Assembly (NCBI GenBank): GCA_022508465.1
Contig: JAFLVB010000004.1
Coordinates: 1-58,049 of the forward strand
Source of the DNA: Clostridiales bacterium
GTDB lineage: Bacteria; Bacillota; Clostridia; Christensenellales; Pumilibacteraceae
DNA length: 58,049 nucleotides
Direction: 5' to 3'
Shown here: positions 52,384 through 58,049 of the stretch, piece by piece
How the letters are laid out: every line of letters begins with the position of its first letter
Position numbering within the stretch: the stretch's first letter is position 1
The notes under the pieces: generated by a model
Told to the model about the DNA's origin: nothing
The model's input: only the letters and a program-made list of their open reading frames with translations
The model's database searches: none
Position numbers and translations under genes: made by a program

Positions 52384-53822
52384 ACATAAAAATGGTATTC
52401 AGCATTCTGGGCAGAACGCTCCTAATAGAGGCACTCCTTATGTGCTGCCCGCTGCTGGTTGGAATTATATACGGCGAACATTCTTACGCCGACTACCTCA
52501 TACCCATAGGCGCGTTGATAGTAATCGGCTTGCCAATGTCCTTTTTGCGTCCAAAAGACAAGGCGATTTACGCCAAGGAAGGCTTTGTTACCGTCGCCTT
52601 TGTGTGGGTGCTGATGTCGCTCGCGGGCGCCGTCCCCTTCGTACTGTCCGGCGCAATACCTAACTATGCCGACGCTCTGTTTGAGACGGTGTCAGGCTTT
52701 ACCACGACAGGCGCAACGGTGATGGCAGATGTAGAAGGCTTGTCGCACAGCCTTATGTTCTGGCGATTGTTTACGCACTGGATAGGCGGTATGGGAGTAC
52801 TGGTGTTCGTTTTGGCGATATTGCCCGGCTTTAACTCTGGCATTATGCACGTCTTTCGTGCCGAAGCGCCCGGACCGTCTGTCGGCAAGCTGGTGAGCAA
52901 ACTGACGTTTACGGCAAGAATACTGTACGGCATATATATCGTGATGACGATTGTAGAAACAATCTTCCTGCTATGCGGCGGAATGAGCTTTTTTGACAGC
53001 GTACTGCACGCCTTTTCGACGGCAGGTACCGGAGGCTTCGGAATGAAAAACGACAGCATTGCCGGTTATAACAGCGTCTATATCGAAATGGTAATCGCCG
53101 TGTTTATGTTCCTGTTTGGTATCAACTTCAACCTCTTTTATCTGCTGCTTATAGGCAACTTTAAAAAGGCGATAAAGAGCGAGGAGCTGCGTGCTTACTT
53201 TATATTGGTAGTGGGCGCGACGCTCATTATTGCAGTCAATATCTTGTCAATGTGCGCTAACTTCGGTGAGGCTATACGCTACTCCTTCTTCCAAGTGACG
53301 AGTATCAGCTCGACGACTGGATTCTCCACCACCGACTTTAACGAGTGGCCCGCCCTATCCAAGGCTGTGCTTATCGTTCTGATGGTCATAGGCGCTATGG
53401 GCGGCTCAACGGGCGGTGGCGTAAAGGTTGCTCGTGTGATGATACTGTTTAAGTCGGTCGCGGCAGATATAAAAAGGCTTGTCCACCCGCGCGCCGTCGT
53501 GTCCACCAAGTTCGAGGGCGAACTACTCGGTGACGACATCAAGCGCAATGTCAACACGTACTTTATTTTATGGGTGTTTATCGTGGTCGTTTGTACGGTG
53601 CTGCTTTGTATTGACATCAATGACTTTTTGACCAACTTTACCGCGACGCTCGCCTGCATAGGCAACGTCGGACCGGGATTTAACCTCGTCGGACCGCTGT
53701 CCAACTACGGGCTATACTCACCGTATTCCAAGATATTATTGTCCTTTGTAATGCTGGTGGGCAGATTAGAGATCTTCCCCATGATTATTGTTTGCGCACC
53801 CCGCACCTGGAAACGCGGGTAA
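52380..53822 (+). CDS. trkH: Trk potassium uptake channel TrkH
   Basis: A 480-residue membrane protein with the four pore-loop repeats of the TrkH/KtrB family. Filter segments are VSGFTTTGATV, STAGTGGFGM, ISSTTGFSTTDF and CIGNVGPGFNLVG, each with the key Gly. It forms the K+ path gated by TrkA encoded just before it. The end of the gene is followed by a strong terminator. Confidence 0.95.
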   Translation: MNIKMVFSILGRTLLIEALLMCCPLLVGIIYGEHSYADYLIPIGALIVIGLPMSFLRPKDKAIYAKEGFVTVAFVWVLMSLAGAVPFVLSGAIPNYADALFETVSGFTTTGATVMADVEGLSHSLMFWRLFTHWIGGMGVLVFVLAILPGFNSGIMHVFRAEAPGPSVGKLVSKLTFTARILYGIYIVMTIVETIFLLCGGMSFFDSVLHAFSTAGTGGFGMKNDSIAGYNSVYIEMVIAVFMFLFGINFNLFYLLLIGNFKKAIKSEELRAYFILVVGATLIIAVNILSMCANFGEAIRYSFFQVTSISSTTGFSTTDFNEWPALSKAVLIVLMVIGAMGGSTGGGVKVARVMILFKSVAADIKRLVHPRAVVSTKFEGELLGDDIKRNVNTYFILWVFIVVVCTVLLCIDINDFLTNFTATLACIGNVGPGFNLVGPLSNYGLYSPYSKILLSFVMLVGRLEIFPMIIVCAPRTWKRG

Positions 53823-53857
53823 TGGAAAGGAATGTTTTACTGAATCTAATACAAATT

Positions 53858-53886
53858 TAAAAGCGGCTAAAAATAGCCGCTTTTTG
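53858..53886 (+). terminator. Terminator of trkAH
   Basis: AAAAGCGGCTA and TAGCCGCTTTTT form a perfect stem with a T tract. Confidence 0.88.
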
Positions 53887-53912
53887 CTTATCATCTACTC
53901 AATAAAACATCA

Positions 53913-53941
53913 AAGACTCGAGTTCCCTCGGCTCTTTTGTG
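53913..53941 (-). terminator. Terminator of the BspA-like gene at 53950
   Basis: AAAGAGCCGAG and CTCGAGTCTTT pair around GGAA, 9 nt past the stop. Confidence 0.55.
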
Positions 53942-53949
53942 CTATTAAA

Positions 53950-55827
53950 TTACTCATCTTTAAAATCACCGTCGGTGCAATGGATTGTATGTTTATCTAA
54001 ATAGCCGCCTGCGTTCCTATCCCAATCTCTACCCTTTTCAATAGACTGCCATTGAGCAAATGTCCCGTTATAAATAATTTCATATAAGTGCCTGCACCAT
54101 TCGAACGCACTATCTCCTATACTTGTTACACTATCGGGAATTGTTATGCATACTAAGCTACCGCATTCAGCGAACGCATAGTCTCCTATGCTTGTTACGC
54201 CATTACCAATTGTTACACTCTCTAAGCTATAACAATAACGAAACGCGCAGTCTCCTATGCTTGTTACGCCATTACCGATTGTTACACTCTCTAAGCTATT
54301 GCAATAAGCAAACGCATAATCTCCTATGCTTGTTACACTGTCGGGAATTATTATACTTACTAAGCTACTGCATTTAGCGAACGCCCCCCATTCTATGCTC
54401 GTTATGCTATCGGGGATTGTTATGCTCTCTAAACTGTTGCACCATTCGAACGCACTATTCCCTATACTTGTTACACTGTCGGGGATCGTTATACTCTTTA
54501 AGCTGTTGCAATAAGCAAACGTACCAATTCCTATGCTTGTTACACTATCGGGGATCGTTATGCTCTCTAAACTACTGCATCCATCGAACGCACTATTCCC
54601 TATACTTGTTACACTGTCGGGAATTGTTATACTCTTTAAGCTTTTGCACCATTCGAACGCACTATTCCCTATACTTGTTACACTGTCGGGAATTGTTATA
54701 CTCTTTAAGCTTTTGCACCATTCGAACGCACTATCTCCTATACTTGTTACGCTGTCGGGAATTGTTATACTCTCTAAGCTCTCGCACCAATAGAACGCTC
54801 TATCTCCTATGCTTGTTACACTGTCGGGAATTGTTATACTCTCTAAGCTCTCGCACCATTCGAACGCACTATTCCCTATACTTGTTACACTGTCGGGAAT
54901 TGTTATGCTTACTAAGATACTGCATCCAGAGAACGCATAATCCCCGATACTCGTTACACTATCGGAAATTGTTATGCTCTTTAAGCTACTGCGCTCGAAC
55001 GCTCTATCTCCTATGCTATCTCCACTAGTTATTACTACTGTTTTTAGATTGCTATTTTTTATATATTTTGCAGCTATTGCCGGTATTATCGCATTTTGAA
55101 TCGGACATCCAAGGAACGCACCATATCCTATGCTCGTTACACTGTCGGGGATCGTTATACTCCCTAAGCTACTACATTTCTCGAACGCCCAATCTCCTAT
55201 GCTTGTTACATTGTCGGGGATCGTTATGCTCTCTAAGCTACTGCAGCTAACAAACGCACGACCTCCTATGCTTGTTACGCTATCGGGAATCGTTATACTC
55301 TCTAAGCTACTGCACTTACAGAACGCCCCCCATTCTATTCTCGTTACGCTATCGGGAATCGTTATACTCTCTAAGCTACTGCAGCCATAGAACGCCCAAA
55401 TCCCAATGCTTGTTACACTGTCGGGGATCGTTATGCTCTCTAAGCTACTGCAGCCATAGAACGCATAATCTCCTATGCTTGTTACACTGTCGGGAATTGT
55501 TATGCTTACTAAGCTACTACATCTCCCGAACGCACTATCTCCTATACTTGTTACGCTATCGGGGATCATTATACTCTCTAAGCTACTGCACTCATAGAAC
55601 GCCCCCCCTTCTATGCTCGTTACTTTTACTTTGTCAATTTCTGAGGGAATATCTATGGTTGTAGCTGAATTATCAACCAAACCTACTATAGTGCAACTGC
55701 CATTTTCGATGATATAAGCTAAATTACCATAAGTATGAACTTTTGTGGAATTCGATCCACATGCCATAAGGCAAGCACAGAGTGAAGCAAGTATGCATAT
55801 TAGACAGACTACGGTTAATTTCTTCAT
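53950..55827 (-). CDS. BspA-type leucine-rich repeat lipoprotein with near-identical repeats
   Basis: A 625-residue lipoprotein. The signal peptide ends at a MAC lipobox (residue 23). After a short lead-in come about twenty LRR_5 repeats of exactly 23 residues, with consensus SLESITIPDSVTSIGDSAFEWC. One degenerate unit, near residue 245, breaks the array. The C-terminal block (FAQWQSIEKG...HCTDG) is usual for this family. The 69-bp DNA repeats are almost identical; two adjacent copies near 54600-54735 are the same over about 60 bp. Surface adhesion or ligand binding is likely. AAGGAG precedes the ATG. Confidence 0.92.
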   Translation of the reverse strand: MKKLTVVCLICILASLCACLMACGSNSTKVHTYGNLAYIIENGSCTIVGLVDNSATTIDIPSEIDKVKVTSIEGGAFYECSSLESIMIPDSVTSIGDSAFGRCSSLVSITIPDSVTSIGDYAFYGCSSLESITIPDSVTSIGIWAFYGCSSLESITIPDSVTRIEWGAFCKCSSLESITIPDSVTSIGGRAFVSCSSLESITIPDNVTSIGDWAFEKCSSLGSITIPDSVTSIGYGAFLGCPIQNAIIPAIAAKYIKNSNLKTVVITSGDSIGDRAFERSSLKSITISDSVTSIGDYAFSGCSILVSITIPDSVTSIGNSAFEWCESLESITIPDSVTSIGDRAFYWCESLESITIPDSVTSIGDSAFEWCKSLKSITIPDSVTSIGNSAFEWCKSLKSITIPDSVTSIGNSAFDGCSSLESITIPDSVTSIGIGTFAYCNSLKSITIPDSVTSIGNSAFEWCNSLESITIPDSITSIEWGAFAKCSSLVSIIIPDSVTSIGDYAFAYCNSLESVTIGNGVTSIGDCAFRYCYSLESVTIGNGVTSIGDYAFAECGSLVCITIPDSVTSIGDSAFEWCRHLYEIIYNGTFAQWQSIEKGRDWDRNAGGYLDKHTIHCTDGDFKDE

Positions 55828-55893
55828 CTTTTTTCTCCTTTGAAATTTATTTTTGCAGAATGTTTCACATATTATTTACTGTACCATAAATAA

Positions 55894-55922
55894 ATTTTAA
55901 CACATTTCATAAAACTTGTCAA
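55894..55922 (-). promoter_or_regulatory. Promoter of the 53950 BspA-like gene
   Basis: TTGACA (55922-55917), 17 nt, TAAAAT (55899-55894) on the minus strand. Confidence 0.78.
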
Positions 55923-55963
55923 GAGATTAGAGAAAATTTATCTGTACCTAGTTAAATAAAAGA

Positions 55964-56000
55964 AAATAAGTTGCAATAAAGATATTACAACTTATTTTAG
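55964..56000 (-). terminator. Terminator downstream of the aminopeptidase operon
   Basis: AATAAGTTGTAATA and TATTGCAACTTATTTT form a stem similar to that at 23540, about 160 nt past the stop. Confidence 0.65.
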
Positions 56001-56029
56001 TTATTATCCCCTCAGTCAAATAGACGCTA

Positions 56030-56118
56030 CGCTTTGTGTTTTCCTCCCCTTCTAGCCGAGCGAACAACGCGAGTGAACGCCACGAGCCAACGGCGAGTAC
56101 TAAAGGGGCGCCTACATA
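56030..56118. repeat. GC-rich dispersed repeat copy
   Basis: CCTCCCCTT, AGCCGAGCGAACAACGCGAG and GAACGCCACGAGCCAACGG match the modules near 8360 and 39840. Confidence 0.65.
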
Positions 56119-56120
56119 AG

Positions 56121-56162
56121 GTTAAAGTTTTTTTGCTTACTTTTTTTACAAAAAAAGTAAGT
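56121..56162. repeat. Stop-codon palindrome, copy 5
   Basis: CTTACTTTTTTT and AAAAAAAGTAAG arms around GTA, touching the stop codon at 56162. Confidence 0.85.
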
Positions 56163-57388
56163 TAGATAGCCCAGTCGCCATCTTTGAAGATAACGATTTC
56201 CTCGCCCTTTTCGGTGGTAGCAACAATGCTAAGGTCGGGTGTGCCCACCATAAAGTCAACGTGCTCAAGCGAGTCATTGAGTCCTAACTCTACCTGCTGC
56301 TCTCTTGTAAGCTTGTCGCCACCCTTGATGCAGCCGGGGAACGCTCTACCGATAGCAAAGTGGCAGGATGCGTTTTCGTCAAAGAGCGTGTTATAGAACA
56401 ACGTATTGAGGTTTTGAATGGGCGAATTGTAACCAACCAACGCGATTTCGCCGAGGTAATGCGAGCCTTCGTCCGTCTCAATAATGCCCTTAAGCGTATC
56501 ATAGCCCTTCTCTGCCTTGTAGTCTACAATGCGGCCATCCTTAAATGTAAGCGAGAAGTTTTCCATAATTCCGCCGGCACGAACAAGCGGCTTGGACGCT
56601 ACAAGCGTACCGTTAGCTGTAAGGCGATGAGGCGAGCTGAATACTTCCTCTGTCGGCATATTGGCGGTAAATTCTACTCCTCCGCCACCCTTTTCTACTG
56701 CGCCGGTAAAGATATAACCCTTGGGCATACCGATAGTAAAGTCTGTACCTAAGCTGTTTTTGTAGTGAAGGGACACGATCTTAGCGCGGTTGAGGAATCT
56801 GCTGCGTTTAGCAAGCTTAGCAGCGTGCTTTTGCCAAGCACCGAGGCTGTCCGCCTTGTCAAGACGCATTGTCTTGTGGATATACTTCCACTGCTTTTCG
56901 AGCGCTGCCTTGTCGCTGAGCTCGGGAAACATCTTTTTAGCCCACTCAACATTGGGGTAAGCAACTATAAGCCAGCGTGTCTGATTTGAGCCGGTAGACT
57001 CACGGAAACGCTCCAATGCCTTGCTGCTCGCTCTGCCTGCCGCAACAACCTTTTGCGGCGGAATGTTTTTGAGCAGGTCGGGCTGCTCGGATATGATGTT
57101 TATATAAACCGCTTTGGTGTCAACTATGTAGTTGCGGCTGTCTACCACCCATTGCGGAATATTCTTAAGTTCTTCCTCTGTCTGATAATCGTAGTGGAGT
57201 CTGCTTGTCTGGGGATCGCTCCAAAATACCGTTACCCTGGGCGCGCCTGCTCTGTATGCCTGATTTACCACTTCGCGTACTAAATCTGCGGCAAGAATGG
57301 GCGCTGTGATTGCAACAGGCTCTCCACGTTGAAGGTTTACGCCTTGCTTAATGATAAGCTCTGCGTACTTATCTAACTTTTTGTCCAT
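56162..57388 (-). CDS. Aminopeptidase, M29 (AmpS/PepS) family
   Basis: A 408-residue metallo-aminopeptidase that removes N-terminal residues from peptides using a two-metal site. Family blocks include KYAELIIKQGVNLQRGEPV at the N-terminus, FTANMPTEEVFSSPHR (metal-binding Glu and His), the EGSHYLGEIALV-like segment ETDEGSHYLGEIALVGYN and DENASCHFAIGRAFPGC. C-terminal DFMVGTPDLSI carries the last metal ligand. Cytosolic. AAGGAG lies 11 nt before the ATG. It is 20 nt downstream of the radical SAM gene and co-transcribed with it. Confidence 0.93.
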   Translation of the reverse strand: MDKKLDKYAELIIKQGVNLQRGEPVAITAPILAADLVREVVNQAYRAGAPRVTVFWSDPQTSRLHYDYQTEEELKNIPQWVVDSRNYIVDTKAVYINIISEQPDLLKNIPPQKVVAAGRASSKALERFRESTGSNQTRWLIVAYPNVEWAKKMFPELSDKAALEKQWKYIHKTMRLDKADSLGAWQKHAAKLAKRSRFLNRAKIVSLHYKNSLGTDFTIGMPKGYIFTGAVEKGGGGVEFTANMPTEEVFSSPHRLTANGTLVASKPLVRAGGIMENFSLTFKDGRIVDYKAEKGYDTLKGIIETDEGSHYLGEIALVGYNSPIQNLNTLFYNTLFDENASCHFAIGRAFPGCIKGGDKLTREQQVELGLNDSLEHVDFMVGTPDLSIVATTEKGEEIVIFKDGDWAI

Positions 57389-57408
57389 TTGTATTATTCT
57401 CCTTGAAT

Positions 57409-58005
57409 TTATTCTATATAACTACGCACTCTGAACTGTGCGCCAAGTTTCTCTGTTAAAATGCGGCACTTTTCGATGTCCTCTTGCGGGATAACGTCCA
57501 CCACCGTAAGCAACACTTTTATGCCTCCTGCTATGCACTTTTTGGCAAATTCGAGCATTGCGTCAAACGCCTCGGTGCCGTATATGGAACGGCTTACCTC
57601 GTCATATTTGACTGCGTCGGCTTGGTTGAGCGAGATAGACGCAAAATCTATCTTACCTATGAGCTTTGGCACTATGTCGTAGCCGTTTATTAGGCTGCCA
57701 AGGCCATTAGTATCCAGCCTCGTCTGCTTGCCTATGGAGTGCAAATAGTCGGCTATAAACAGCATATCGTCAAGCCTGTATGTGCTTTCTCCATAGCCGC
57801 AAAAGACAGCTTGCTCATAGCTCTTATCCGCCTCGGAGATGAGCTTGACTATCTCCTCCTTGGTGCCCTCCTCACTTAGCCAAAGGCTTTCTTCGCCCAC
57901 GCCGTCCACATTGTTTCTTAGGCAAAAGGTGCAATCGTTGCAGCAGCGATTGGTCAAATTGATATACAATCTGCCCTCAAAGAAGTATATGTATGTGTTT
58001 TTCAT
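57409..58005 (-). CDS. Radical SAM protein, TatD-associated type
   Basis: A 198-residue short radical SAM protein. The Fe-S/SAM site is the CxxxCxxC in NRCCNDCTFCLR, followed by DGVGEESLWLSEE, which resembles the family named for linkage to TatD nucleases (TIGR04038). Conserved FCGYGEST and RLDTNGLG segments complete the barrel core. The reaction is unknown. No tatD gene is visible, but the window ends just upstream. The ATG at 58005 has AGAGG 6 nt upstream. Confidence 0.85.
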   Translation of the reverse strand: MKNTYIYFFEGRLYINLTNRCCNDCTFCLRNNVDGVGEESLWLSEEGTKEEIVKLISEADKSYEQAVFCGYGESTYRLDDMLFIADYLHSIGKQTRLDTNGLGSLINGYDIVPKLIGKIDFASISLNQADAVKYDEVSRSIYGTEAFDAMLEFAKKCIAGGIKVLLTVVDVIPQEDIEKCRILTEKLGAQFRVRSYIE

Positions 58006-58049
58006 AATCAACCTCTCTTAATCTTGGTAAAAATATTATATGTGTTTTG

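Noticed and set aside
54100-55640. Regular repeats that could suggest a CRISPR array
   Set aside because: The 69-bp period has no unique spacers and encodes leucine-rich repeats in frame; no cas genes are present.
54123-55664. Several long plus-strand open frames with Leu/Ser/Tyr-rich repeats
   Set aside because: They are antisense shadows of the 69-bp repeats of the BspA-like gene; an array without stops stays open in other frames.

Overview
The window looks like a chromosomal contig from an anaerobic, low- to mid-GC Clostridia-type Firmicute. This rests on strong AGGAGG ribosome binding sites, TTGACA-N17-TATAAT promoters at most transcription units, TAA/TAG/TGA all used as stops, a Clostridia-style tmRNA, BspA-type leucine-rich lipoproteins, a YitT protein, a GGGtGRT/NifU-like pair and several radical or Fe-S proteins of strict anaerobes. 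No rRNA, phage structural gene, transposase, integrase or CRISPR array is visible.

Layout. 0-10.7 kb: a very large secreted RHS/YD-repeat protein running off the left edge, a DUF362 protein, a membrane electron-transfer pair (eight-helix membrane protein plus a NapH-like Fe-S protein fused to a TlpA-type thioredoxin) and two lipoproteins, one with a thioredoxin domain. 10.8-23.4 kb: cyclophilin, tRNA-Arg, a CrtO-like membrane acyltransferase relative, a MATE exporter, a small C39-like protein, an acidic zinc-ribbon protein, a BspA lipoprotein with a possible attenuator leader, the GGGtGRT/NifU-like operon, a FlK-like thioesterase, a PadR/DUF4097 operon and YitT. 23.6-32.2 kb: a heterodimeric ABC exporter, an ECF sigma/anti-sigma-like/VWA-lipoprotein operon and a PurF homologue whose catalytic Cys is replaced by Ser. 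32.6-37.7 kb: tmRNA followed by an AT-rich accessory segment (a Cys-rich small protein, a 2TM/PLD-like/DUF1643 fusion, a short XRE regulator, a TIGR04076 protein and a duplicated PH-like membrane protein). 37.9-58 kb: GMP synthase, a gene behind a structured leader, an FtsX/MacB-like ABC operon, TcdA, tRNA-Ser with a single-gene XRE-DUF4097 segment, an alpha-L-fucosidase beside an XRE-transmembrane regulator, DUF1622, TrkA-TrkH, a second BspA protein, an M29 aminopeptidase and a radical SAM protein.

The most unusual content is in the non-coding DNA. (1) All three stable RNA genes (tRNA-Arg, tmRNA, tRNA-Ser) are followed by a second copy of their own 3' end (15-19 nt identical), 170-260 bp downstream. 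At tmRNA and tRNA-Ser a further copy of the downstream flank lies beyond a single cargo gene, which suggests small elements that insert at RNA 3' ends. (2) Five minus-strand genes end at, or inside, the same roughly 40-bp palindrome with a compensatory base change in the stem. It sits between the stop codon and, in most cases, a separate intrinsic terminator. (3) Two unrelated genes (the purF homologue and a DUF1622 gene) share a tandem promoter/hairpin/terminator/promoter leader of about 135 bp per unit, and the tRNA-Arg promoter carries a related start. (4) GC-rich repeat fragments fill many intergenic gaps.

All functions come from recognition of motifs by eye. No database search was run. 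Starts were moved to internal ATG/TTG codons where a Shine-Dalgarno sequence clearly favoured them.
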